A DNA stretch of 10,117 bases, from the NCBI RefSeq assembly GCF_938028185.1, contig NZ_CALJAH010000416.1, forward strand, positions 1-10,117. Direction: 5' to 3'. The position numbers and the translations under genes are program-made. The notes under the pieces are model-generated. The model saw only the letters and a list, made by a program, of their open reading frames with translations. It was not told the DNA's origin and did not search any database. Below, piece after piece: positions 1 through 5,859 of the stretch; position 1 is the first letter of the stretch, and each line of letters begins with the position of its first letter. Source of the DNA: an uncultured Cardiobacterium sp. (GTDB lineage Bacteria; Pseudomonadota; Gammaproteobacteria; Cardiobacteriales; Cardiobacteriaceae).

Positions 1-16
1 TATGGTGAATTTCGTG

Positions 17-54
17 CGTAGGGTGTGTGGCGGCGCAGCCGACACGCACGCGGG
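17..54 (+). repeat. GTAG-headed REP hairpin, copy 1
   Basis: A 38-base unit starting CGTAGGGTG is identical to the one at 3490-3527. After the GTAG head, 23-34 pairs with 38-49 around a 3-base GCA loop: a 12-position stem with one G-T wobble and one G-A mismatch. GTAG-headed hairpins like this are the hallmark of REP sequences associated with RAYT-type tyrosine transposases; that assignment is by resemblance. No transposase gene is in the window. Unlike the second copy there is no T-run after the stem, so it is not an obvious terminator here. It lies upstream of cysE. Confidence 0.75.
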
Positions 55-271
55 CATTGGGCAGCGGCAAACGGATGCACGGCGACGCGCTTGATACATT
101 CGCGCAAAACCCCTCGCCACCAAATACTCTTTCATCTCATTGCCACCAAATCCATGCGAGCAGCCATCGCCGGGAAAGCCGCCGCCGGGCGGATGCGGGC
201 GATTGCTCCGCCCAAAGCCGCGCCGTTGTGCTACATTCGCCGCCGCACATTTACTTGAACGAGGCAATCAC
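55..271 (+). other. cysE upstream non-coding region
   Basis: No convincing gene lies here. Open frames through it are extensions or shadows of cysE. A weak sigma70-like pair, TTGTGC at 226-231 and TTTACT at 250-255 (18-base spacer), could be the cysE operon promoter, but the match is poor. GAGG at 261-264 is a Shine-Dalgarno sequence 7 bases before the cysE ATG. No riboswitch or T-box fold was recognised by eye. Confidence 0.35.
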
Positions 272-934
272 ATGAACTGGTACCAACTGATACGCGAAGA
301 CTTTTCCGTGGTGTTTGAGCGCGACCCGGCGACGCGCAGCCGCATCGCGGTGCTGACCCTGCACACCGGCTTCTGGGCGGTGGCGTTTTACCGGATGCAG
401 CACGCGCTGTGGAATCTTGGCCTGCGCTGGCTGCCGCGCTGGCTGTCGCTCGTCTCGCGCTGGATGACCGGGGTGGAAATCCACCCGGCGGTGGTCGCGG
501 GCAGGCGGCTCTTCATCGACCACGGCATGGGCGTCGTCATCGGCGAAACCGCCATCCTCGGCGACGATGTCAGTATCTATCAAGGAGTTACCCTCGGCGG
601 CACCACCTGGAGCGAGGGACGGCGGCACCCGTCGGTCGGCTCGAACGTCATCCTCGGCGCCGGGGCGAAAGTCCTCGGCACGGTACACGTCGGCGACCAC
701 GCCCGCGTCGGCAGCAACGCGGTAGTGGTGAAAGAAGTCGAGCCCTACACCACCGTGGTCGGCGTCCCCGCGCGCGCGGTGCGGCTGCGCCACGAAGAAG
801 GCGAGCAGTTTTCCGCCTATGGCCTCAGCCACGAAGTCATCCCCGACCCCATCATCACCATGCTGGAGCAGCTCAGCGCGCGCGTCGCCAAACTGGAAGC
901 GGAAAACGCCGCGCTGAGGCAGCGCCATGACTGA
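272..934 (+). CDS. cysE: serine O-acetyltransferase (short type)
   Basis: Transfers acetyl from acetyl-CoA to L-serine to make O-acetylserine, the direct precursor of cysteine, in the cytoplasm. The 220-residue protein has an N-terminal helical part (about 1-65), then a left-handed beta-helix of hexapeptide repeats (about 68-170). Expected active-site residues are present: D83-H84 in FIDHGMG and H119 in GRRHP, with the family signature GVTLGGT at 105-111 and the GVPAR end-cap at 164-168. It is shorter than E. coli CysE (273 residues) and matches the short CysE type. It ends in a helix with a leucine heptad pattern (about 194-216) and lacks the C-terminal Ile that E. coli CysE uses to dock into CysK. 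The start at 272 was chosen over an upstream in-frame ATG at 140 because GAGG sits 7 bases before it and homology begins at MNWYQLIRED. It overlaps the next gene by 8 bases. Confidence 0.95.
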   Translation: MNWYQLIREDFSVVFERDPATRSRIAVLTLHTGFWAVAFYRMQHALWNLGLRWLPRWLSLVSRWMTGVEIHPAVVAGRRLFIDHGMGVVIGETAILGDDVSIYQGVTLGGTTWSEGRRHPSVGSNVILGAGAKVLGTVHVGDHARVGSNAVVVKEVEPYTTVVGVPARAVRLRHEEGEQFSAYGLSHEVIPDPIITMLEQLSARVAKLEAENAALRQRHD

Positions 935-2057
935 CCGGGCGTACTTCGACTACGCCGCCACCGCCCCCTGCGAGCCGCAAGTGGCGGCGCAACTGGCGGA
1001 GGATTTGACCGCACCGTGGGCGTTTGCCAACGCGGGCGCGACCTACCAGCCCGCGCTGGAAAACCGCCGCCGCCTCGAAGACGCCCGCGCCCAACTGGCG
1101 GCGGTCATCGGGGCGGACGCGCGTGAAATCGTCTTCACCAGTGGCGCGACCGAGGCGGACAACCTCGCCCTCAAAGGCGCGCTCGGCTACCACGGCGTCA
1201 AACAGCCGCACCTCATTACCGTACAAAGCGAACACAAGGCGGTGCTTGACCCCGCCGGGGCGCTGGCAAAAGCGGGGGCAAAAATCACCATGCTGCCGGT
1301 CGGTCGCGACGGCCTGCTGGATTTGGACGCGCTCGACGAAGCGCTTGCCACCGCGCCGACGCTGGTCAGCGTGATGGCGGTCAATAACGAAACCGGCGTC
1401 GTGCAGCCCATCGCCGACATCGCCGCGCGCGTACACCGCGCCGGGGCGCGGCTGCACGTCGATGCCGCACAAGCCTTGGGCAAACTGGCGCTGGACGTGC
1501 GCGGCTGGGACATCGACATGCTGAGCCTCTCCGGCCACAAAATCGGCGCCCCGGTCGGCATTGGCGCGCTTTATGTGCGGCGGCTGCCGAAAATGCGCCT
1601 GCAAGCCCAACAACACGGCGGCGGACAGGAGCGCGGCCGCCGCTCCGGTACCTCGCCGGTCGCCCTCATCCGCGCCTTTGCCCTCGCCGCCGACATCGCC
1701 GAACACGCACGCGAGGCGCGCTGGCAACACGTCGCGGCATTACGCGCCACGCTGCTGGCCGGGCTACCTGCGACGATGCACGCCAATGTACCAGAGGAAA
1801 CCCCGCAAGCGCCGCACATCGTGAGCATTCACACCGGACGCCCCGCGGCGGACGTGCTGCGCGCGGCAGATGCCGCCAGACTGGCGCTGGCGGCAGGCTC
1901 GGCGTGCAGCGCCTCCGACGAAGGCTCGCACGTCCTGCGCGCGATGGGCTTGAGTGATGCGGCGGTGCAAAGCGTGCGCGTCAGCCTGTCGCATCGCACA
2001 ACGGCGGCGGAAATCGATCGCCTTGCCGCCTTTTTGCGCGACATCGCGGGCGATTAA
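927..2057 (+). CDS. cysteine desulfurase (NifS/IscS class)
   Basis: PLP-dependent class V aminotransferase-fold enzyme that converts cysteine to alanine and holds the released sulfur as a persulfide for Fe-S cluster, thiolated tRNA or cofactor synthesis. The 376-residue protein shows the full signature: YFDYAATAP at the N terminus, TSGATEADN at 71-79, H103 stacking on PLP, D179 and Q182 in HVDAAQ, PLP lysine K205 in SGHKIGAP, RRSGTSP at 238-244, and the persulfide cysteine C327 in GSACSAS. The short loop around C327 and the GSAC motif place it in group I (IscS/NifS). It is shorter than E. coli IscS (404) at the C terminus, where IscS contacts IscU, so partners may differ. No iscR, iscU or nifU is adjacent, so I do not call it iscS. 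Its ATG lies inside the cysE stop region, implying translational coupling between cysteine supply and use. Confidence 0.93.
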   Translation: MTDRAYFDYAATAPCEPQVAAQLAEDLTAPWAFANAGATYQPALENRRRLEDARAQLAAVIGADAREIVFTSGATEADNLALKGALGYHGVKQPHLITVQSEHKAVLDPAGALAKAGAKITMLPVGRDGLLDLDALDEALATAPTLVSVMAVNNETGVVQPIADIAARVHRAGARLHVDAAQALGKLALDVRGWDIDMLSLSGHKIGAPVGIGALYVRRLPKMRLQAQQHGGGQERGRRSGTSPVALIRAFALAADIAEHAREARWQHVAALRATLLAGLPATMHANVPEETPQAPHIVSIHTGRPAADVLRAADAARLALAAGSACSASDEGSHVLRAMGLSDAAVQSVRVSLSHRTTAAEIDRLAAFLRDIAGD

Positions 2058-2081
2058 AACGCGCGCCATCCCGGAAAAACC

Positions 2082-3419
2082 ATGCCCACCTACACCGTCA
2101 GCCAATTAAACGCCCACGTCCGCGCCCAGCTCGAAAGCGACTACCGCGACCTCTGGGTTGAAGGCGAAATCAGCAACCTGAGCCGCCCCGCCTCCGGCCA
2201 CCACTACTTCACCCTCAAGGACGACGCGGCGCAAGTCGCCTGCGCGCTGTTCAAGGGCAACACCTTCGGCCTGAAACTGCCCGCACGCGAGCTGGCCAAC
2301 GGCCTCGCCGTGCGCGTTCACGGCCGCGCCACCCTCTACGAACCGCGCGGCAGCTACCAGCTCATCCTCGACCAGATAGAGGCGGCGGGCATCGGCGCGC
2401 TCGAAGCCGAACTCAAACGCCGCCGCGAACGGCTCGCCGCCGAAGGCTGTTTCGATGCGGCGCGCAAGCGTCCCATCCCGCCCGACCCACGCCGCATCGG
2501 CATCATCACCAGCGCCAGCGGCGCCGCCATCCACGACGCGCTCACCACCTTGCGCCGTCGCAACCCGCTCGTCGGCGTCATCCTCTACCCCTCGCTGGTG
2601 CAGGGCGAACTTGCCCCGGCGCAGCTCATCAGCCAAATACAAGCCGCCAACCGCCGTGCCGAATGCGACACGCTGCTGCTCATCCGCGGCGGCGGCAGCC
2701 TCGAAGACCTGTGGGCGTACAACGACCCCGCGCTCATCCGCGCCATCGCCACGAGCCGCATCCCCGTCATCAGCGGCGTCGGCCACGAGACCGACGTCAC
2801 GCTTGCGGATTTGGCCGCCGACCTGCGCGCCCCGACGCCGACTGCTGCCGCCGCGCACAGTTGCCCCGACCTTGCCGGGCGGACGCAAACCCTCGCCCAT
2901 CTCGCAGAACGCCTGCGGCAGGCGGCACGCCGCCAACAACAACAGCGGCAACAACATCTGCACCACCTCGCCCACCGCCTGCACCAACAAAGCCCGCAGC
3001 GACAAATCCGCACCGCGCAACAGCGCGCCGACCAGCTCGGCGAACGCCTGCACGCCGTCGCCCACCGCCGCTGCCAGGGCGAACAGGCGCGGTTGCGCGT
3101 CCTGACGCAGCGCCTGTACCAGCAAAACCCGCAGCCGCACATCCAGCGCGCGCAACAGCACACCGGCCAGCTCGGCGAACGCCTGCACGCCGCCACCCGC
3201 CGCCGCTGCGAGAGCGAACAGGCACGGTTGCACGCCCTGATGCAGCAATTGCACCAGTTAAGCCCGCTCAACATCCTGCAACGCGGCTACGCGCTCGCCA
3301 GCAACGCCGACGGCAAAACCCTCACGCGCAGCGACGCCGTCCAGCCGGGCGAAAAAATCAGCGTCCGTCTCGCCACGGGGCGCCTGCACTGCACCGTCAA
3401 CCGCCGCAGCAAAAACTGA
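2082..3419 (+). CDS. xseA: exodeoxyribonuclease VII large subunit
   Basis: Catalytic subunit of exonuclease VII, which degrades single-stranded DNA from either end into oligonucleotides and acts in mismatch repair and removal of trapped topoisomerase adducts. The 445-residue protein (E. coli 456) has an N-terminal OB fold (about 1-100, with LWVEGEISNLSRPASGHHYF), the catalytic domain (about 125-300) and a long coiled coil (about 265-395) before the C-terminal segment. Residues matching the E. coli essential set are present at a constant offset of three: D152 (AIHDAL), R202 (IRGGGSLEDLW), H235 and D238 (GVGHETD). The coiled coil holds a 45-residue tandem repeat (299-343 and 344-388). The small subunit gene xseB is not in the window. 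It starts 24 bases after the desulfurase stop, probably in the same operon. Confidence 0.96.
   Translation: MPTYTVSQLNAHVRAQLESDYRDLWVEGEISNLSRPASGHHYFTLKDDAAQVACALFKGNTFGLKLPARELANGLAVRVHGRATLYEPRGSYQLILDQIEAAGIGALEAELKRRRERLAAEGCFDAARKRPIPPDPRRIGIITSASGAAIHDALTTLRRRNPLVGVILYPSLVQGELAPAQLISQIQAANRRAECDTLLLIRGGGSLEDLWAYNDPALIRAIATSRIPVISGVGHETDVTLADLAADLRAPTPTAAAAHSCPDLAGRTQTLAHLAERLRQAARRQQQQRQQHLHHLAHRLHQQSPQRQIRTAQQRADQLGERLHAVAHRRCQGEQARLRVLTQRLYQQNPQPHIQRAQQHTGQLGERLHAATRRRCESEQARLHALMQQLHQLSPLNILQRGYALASNADGKTLTRSDAVQPGEKISVRLATGRLHCTVNRRSKN
2976..3245 (+). repeat. 135-bp tandem repeat within xseA
   Basis: Copy 1 (2976-3110) and copy 2 (3111-3245) are adjacent, in frame, and differ at 22 of 135 positions by hand alignment (about 84% identical). 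The best block is 24 identical bases coding QLGERLHA. A short start of a third unit (QLHQLSP) follows at 3246. The repeat encodes two turns of the XseA coiled coil, RLHQQSPQ/RLYQQNPQ to the next L-T/M-Q. Helical repeats are normal in XseA; the nucleotide-level similarity is what stands out. Confidence 0.85.
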
Positions 3420-3489
3420 TTGCCGTAAGGCGCGTTTGCCATGCCACAAGAGATGTTTGCCATAAATGACCGACCTGCGACAGCGCGTT

Positions 3490-3527
3490 CGTAGGGTGTG
3501 TGGCGGCGCAGCCGACACGCACGCGGG
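3490..3527 (+). repeat. GTAG-headed REP hairpin, copy 2
   Basis: Base-for-base identical over 38 bases to 17-54. Arms 3496-3507 and 3511-3522 pair around a GCA loop. It lies in the gap between the convergent genes xseA and the LysR regulator, the typical intergenic home of REPs. Confidence 0.78.
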
Positions 3528-3534
3528 ATTTTTT
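3496..3534 (+). terminator. probable xseA terminator made from a REP
   Basis: The 12-position REP stem (3496-3507 with 3511-3522) is followed after six bases by six T residues at 3529-3534. This is a plausible intrinsic terminator for the cysE-desulfurase-xseA transcript, 77 bases after the xseA stop. The 6-base gap between stem and T-run makes it imperfect. No other hairpin with a T-run was seen in 3420-3595. Confidence 0.5.
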
Positions 3535-3578
3535 GCACCAGCGTAGAAAACCGCGTCGCAACAGCATTCAAAACGACG

Positions 3579-3592
3579 TATAGCCATCCACC
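3579..3592. repeat. solo end of the 107-bp Correia-like element
   Basis: TATAGCCATCCACC is identical to the first 14 bases of the element at 5185-5291. No core and no opposite end follow. It ends 3 bases before the stop codon of the LysR gene (3596-3598 on the minus strand). It may be the scar of a degraded or excised element. Confidence 0.5.
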
Positions 3593-3595
3593 CCG

Positions 3596-4486
3596 TCAAT
3601 CACTAACCCGCAGCACTTCGCACAACGCGCGCAGCGCCGCTGACGGTTGCCGGTTTGGATAGTACAAAAAGAAACCGTCGTAGCGCGGCAGCCAGTCCTC
3701 CAGCACCGGCCGCAGCCGTCCGTCATCCAGATAATCGCGGCAAAATACATCCAGCGCATAGGCCAGTCCCAAGCCGCGCATCGCCGCATCCAGCATCAGC
3801 TCCGGATCGTCCAATACCAGCGCGCTGGACACCGCCTGCTCGAACGCCTGCCCGTCGCGCACAAACTCCCAGCGATACAGCCTTCCGCCGCCCAGCTGAC
3901 GAAAACCGATACAGCGATGCCCGGCCAAATCCTGCGGCGTCTGCGGCGCCGGATGGCGGGCGAGATATTCCGGCGCGGCGACAATCACCGCCTGCACCGG
4001 CGGGGTGATGCGCACCGCGACCATATCGCGCGCGACGCTGCCGCCGAGCCGCACCCCCGCATCAAAACCGGCGCTGACAATATCGACAAAACCATTCTCG
4101 GCGGCAATATCCAGCCGCACATCGGGGAAGCGTTCGGCAAAAGCGCGCAGCTTCGGCAACAATACACACGACGCAATGCCGCGCGGCACAGAAAGCCGCA
4201 CCTGCCCCGTCGGATGCGCGCGGAAATCATTGACCGCCTCATCCGCCGCCTCCAGCGTCGAAAGCGCCGGCGCAATCCGCGCGAGCAGCGCCTGCCCCGC
4301 CTCGGTCAGCGCCACACTGCGCGTCGTGCGGTGGAAAAGGCGCACACCGAGCCGCGTCTCCAGCGCGCGCAGCCCGTGCGACACCGTGGATGGCTGCAAA
4401 TCGAGGCGCGCCGCCGCCGCACGCAAACTGCCTTCCTCGGCAATCGCCACAAAAATCGCAAAATCCGCAAAATCACCTGCTCGCAT
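3596..4486 (-). CDS. LysR-type transcriptional regulator
   Basis: DNA-binding regulator of 296 residues, typical for LysR proteins. The N-terminal winged helix-turn-helix (about 5-63) shows FVAIAEEGSLRAAAARL, QPSTVSHGLRALE and RLFHRTTRSVALTEAG. The remainder (about 92-292) is the periplasmic-binding-like effector domain with LPKLRAFAERFPDVRLD and GFDAGVRLGG. Overall resemblance is to the large group of regulators that control a divergent oxidoreductase gene. A GGAG-type ribosome site sits just upstream of the start at 4486. It is transcribed away from the KefF/MdaB-like gene across a 96-bp gap, so that gene is the obvious candidate target. The effector cannot be inferred. The 3' end abuts the element remnant at 3579-3592. 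Confidence 0.92.
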   Translation of the reverse strand: MRAGDFADFAIFVAIAEEGSLRAAAARLDLQPSTVSHGLRALETRLGVRLFHRTTRSVALTEAGQALLARIAPALSTLEAADEAVNDFRAHPTGQVRLSVPRGIASCVLLPKLRAFAERFPDVRLDIAAENGFVDIVSAGFDAGVRLGGSVARDMVAVRITPPVQAVIVAAPEYLARHPAPQTPQDLAGHRCIGFRQLGGGRLYRWEFVRDGQAFEQAVSSALVLDDPELMLDAAMRGLGLAYALDVFCRDYLDDGRLRPVLEDWLPRYDGFFLYYPNRQPSAALRALCEVLRVSD

Positions 4487-4526
4487 TGATGGCTCTCCGG
4501 CAACAAGGCATACAACAAAACGGGGC

Positions 4527-4540
4527 TTATGCTAGCGCAT
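4527..4540. promoter_or_regulatory. candidate LysR operator in divergent gap
   Basis: The 96-bp gap between the LysR gene and the oxidoreductase contains ATGC-TAGC-GCAT (4529-4540), whose outer four bases form a dyad, and a T-N11-A match from 4527 to 4539. LysR regulators often bind such sites in divergent gaps. The motif is short and could arise by chance. TATGCT (4528-4533) could be a -10 box toward the oxidoreductase, so binding would overlap the promoter. Confidence 0.3.
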
Positions 4541-4582
4541 CGCAGCCGCTACCATTGTGCGAAAACCAACCCGGAGCCAAAC

Positions 4583-5170
4583 ATGAAAACCCTCGTCAAT
4601 CTCTTTCATCCGCACCTCGACAAATCCACCGTGCACCGCGCCTGGGCGCAGCGCCTCGCGCAAGAGGCGGACATCACCCTGCGCGACCTCTACGCGCGCT
4701 ACCCGGACGGCAAAATAGACGTCGCCGCCGAACAAGCCGCACTGCTCACGCACGACCGCCTCGTCTTCGAGCATCCCTTCTACTGGTACAGCACGCCGCC
4801 CTTGATGAAACAATGGCTGGACGACGTACTCACCTACGGCTGGGCGTATGGCGCGGGCGGCAACGCGCTTGCCGGCAAAGAATGGCTGTCGCTCATCTCC
4901 ACCGGCGGCCCGGCGGACTCCTACCAGGCGGGCGGCTACAACCGCTTCTCGATGAGCGAGTTCCTGAAACCGCTGCAACAAACCGCGCATCTGCTGCAAA
5001 CCACCTTCCTGCCGCCGTTTATCTTCCACGGTGCGGTACAGGCAACGCCGGAAGCCGTCGCGCAATCGGCGGAGGCGATGCTGGCGCACCTCCGCGACCC
5101 GCTGCTTGATCCGCAAAAACGCCTCGCCGCGCTGCTGGGCGAGATGGATGCGGAAGGGGTTACGCTGTAA
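4583..5170 (+). CDS. NAD(P)H-dependent flavin oxidoreductase, KefF/MdaB-like
   Basis: Flavodoxin-fold (Flavodoxin_2 family) FMN- or FAD-dependent quinone reductase of 195 residues, likely cytoplasmic and reducing quinones or other electrophiles with NAD(P)H. Diagnostic stretches are FEHPFYWYSTPPLMKQWLD at 63-80 (with HPFYWYS), the GWAYG-GG segment at 86-93 and the STGGP loop at 107-111. The later QTAHLLQTTFLPPFIFHGA segment is like KefF/YheR ancillary proteins and their free-standing relatives. KefF modulates KefC potassium efflux; no kefC or other transporter is adjacent, so a free-standing reductase is more likely. The start at 4583 is preceded by GGAG (4573-4576), favouring it over an upstream in-frame ATG at 4529 inside the candidate operator. 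Likely regulated by the divergent LysR protein. It ends 14 bases before the first 107-bp element. Confidence 0.88.
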   Translation: MKTLVNLFHPHLDKSTVHRAWAQRLAQEADITLRDLYARYPDGKIDVAAEQAALLTHDRLVFEHPFYWYSTPPLMKQWLDDVLTYGWAYGAGGNALAGKEWLSLISTGGPADSYQAGGYNRFSMSEFLKPLQQTAHLLQTTFLPPFIFHGAVQATPEAVAQSAEAMLAHLRDPLLDPQKRLAALLGEMDAEGVTL

Positions 5171-5184
5171 ACGGTTCGCCCCAA

Positions 5185-5291
5185 TATAGCCATCCACCGA
5201 AAGTTTCAGACAAGGCGCGCCGCTGAAGACAGTACGCGGTTGTACGGCGAAGCGGCGCAACACAGTATGAGGCTTTCGGTGGATGGCTATA
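5185..5291. mobile_element. 107-bp Correia-like MITE, copy 1
   Basis: Exactly 107 bases bounded by a perfect 19-bp inverted repeat: TATAGCCATCCACCGAAAG at 5185-5203 and its complement at 5273-5291. The core 5210-5261 (52 bases) is identical, in reverse complement, to 7998-8049. The TATA ends fit insertion at a TA target. Size, TATAG ends and internal blocks (ACAAGGCG, GACAGTAC, GTACGG) resemble the Correia repeat enclosed elements of Neisseria, from memory of that family. It encodes no protein and would need a transposase in trans. It sits between the convergent stops of the oxidoreductase gene and bcp. Confidence 0.8.
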
Positions 5292-5319
5292 AAAAGCGGT
5301 GCTTTCAGGCACCGCTTTT
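5292..5319. terminator. bidirectional terminator, bcp and oxidoreductase
   Basis: AAAAGCGGTGC (5292-5302) pairs perfectly over 11 bp with GCACCGCTTTT (5309-5319) around a 6-base loop. Reading leftward it ends bcp with five T residues (5295-5291); its upstream arm lies inside the last bcp codons (Lys-Ser-Gly-Ala). Reading rightward it gives four T residues (5316-5319) for the transcript coming through the element. Confidence 0.8.
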
Positions 5320-5769
5320 GGTTACCTCGCGCAGCGTCTGCAACACTCCCGCCGCGTGTCTGGCAACCTTCACCTTGCGCCACTCGCGCACCACTTCGCC
5401 CTGCGGGTTGAGGAGAAAGGTACTGCGCTCGATACCCAGATACGTCTTGCCGTAATTGTGTTTTTCCTTGATGACGTCAAAGGCGCGGCAGAGGATTTCC
5501 TCCGGGTCGCTGACCAGCTCGAAGGGAAACTGCCGTTTGGCGCGGAATTTCTCGTGCGAAGCGAGGCTGTCGCGCGAAACGCCGACAATCTGCGCACCGA
5601 GCGCGGTGAAATGGGTGTGCAGCGCGGCGAAATCCTGTCCTTCCGTGGTGCAGCCGGGGGTGGCGTCTTTCGGGTAAAAATAAAGCACCGTCCATTGCCC
5701 GCGCAAACGGTCGGCGGAAAAGGGCGTGGCAGCGGTGCTCATCAGGCTGAAATCTTGCGGCAAATTCAT
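5305..5769 (-). CDS. bcp: peroxiredoxin, Bcp/PrxQ family
   Basis: Thiol peroxidase of 154 residues (E. coli Bcp is 156) that reduces hydrogen peroxide and organic hydroperoxides in the cytoplasm using thioredoxin or similar. It shows the thioredoxin-like fold motif FYPKDATPGCT with peroxidatic Cys40 and Thr37, and supporting Arg115 in ERSTFLLN. The resolving cysteine five residues later in E. coli-type Bcp is absent (the segment reads GCTTEGQDF). The only other cysteine is C94 in EEILCRAFDV, so it is either a 1-Cys form or uses C94. The start at 5769 was preferred over ATGs at 5790 and 5826 because GGAG lies 9 bases before it, the extended -10 at 5805-5813 would leave almost no leader for the 5790 start, and homology begins at MNLPQDFSL. 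Divergent from dapA. Confidence 0.93.
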   Translation of the reverse strand: MNLPQDFSLMSTAATPFSADRLRGQWTVLYFYPKDATPGCTTEGQDFAALHTHFTALGAQIVGVSRDSLASHEKFRAKRQFPFELVSDPEEILCRAFDVIKEKHNYGKTYLGIERSTFLLNPQGEVVREWRKVKVARHAAGVLQTLREVTKSGA

Positions 5770-5801
5770 GTTTATCAACTCCGTAGTCATCGGGCGGGCG
5801 C

Positions 5802-5829
5802 TTGATTTTAGCATCCTGAAGCGCATAAC
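5802..5829 (+). promoter_or_regulatory. dapA promoter candidate
   Basis: TTGATT (5802-5807) and CATAAC (5824-5829) are separated by 16 bases, each 4 of 6 to sigma70 consensus. The -35 overlaps the bcp -10 on the other strand. An inverted repeat TGAAGCG-N11-CGCTTCA (5817-5841) spans the -10, and CGGA at 5851-5854 is the dapA ribosome site. Confidence 0.4.
5805..5813 (-). promoter_or_regulatory. bcp promoter, extended -10
   Basis: On the minus strand TGCTAAAAT (5813 to 5805) is an extended -10 box, TGn plus TAAAAT (5 of 6 to consensus). No good -35 is seen, as is common for extended -10 promoters. The transcript would start near 5798, giving a leader of about 28 bases to the chosen bcp ATG. 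Confidence 0.5.
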
Positions 5830-5859
5830 ATTGCCGCTTCATTTTTACCCGGAAATCGT

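Noticed and set aside
140..271. Upstream in-frame start for cysE
   Set aside because: The extra 44 residues are basic and proline-rich and unlike any CysE. The ATG at 272 has a ribosome site and matches the family start.
2976..3245. Tandem repeat as a CRISPR or a mobile element
   Set aside because: The units are in frame, code for heptad-rich helix and lie inside a complete xseA; there are no spacers.
3420..3489. Direct repeat of GTTTGCCAT (3434 region and 3455 region) downstream of xseA
   Set aside because: Short, twofold only, with no dyad or neighbouring signal, so it is not distinguishable from chance.
5292..5319. Terminator stem as a pair of Pasteurellaceae-type DNA uptake sequences (AAAAGCGGT)
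   Set aside because: The 9-mer does not match the known uptake cores exactly and the motif does not recur elsewhere in the window.
5770..5826. Longer bcp starting at 5826 or 5790
   Set aside because: No ribosome site at either, the extended -10 would lie at or inside the longer forms, and homology begins at the ATG at 5769.
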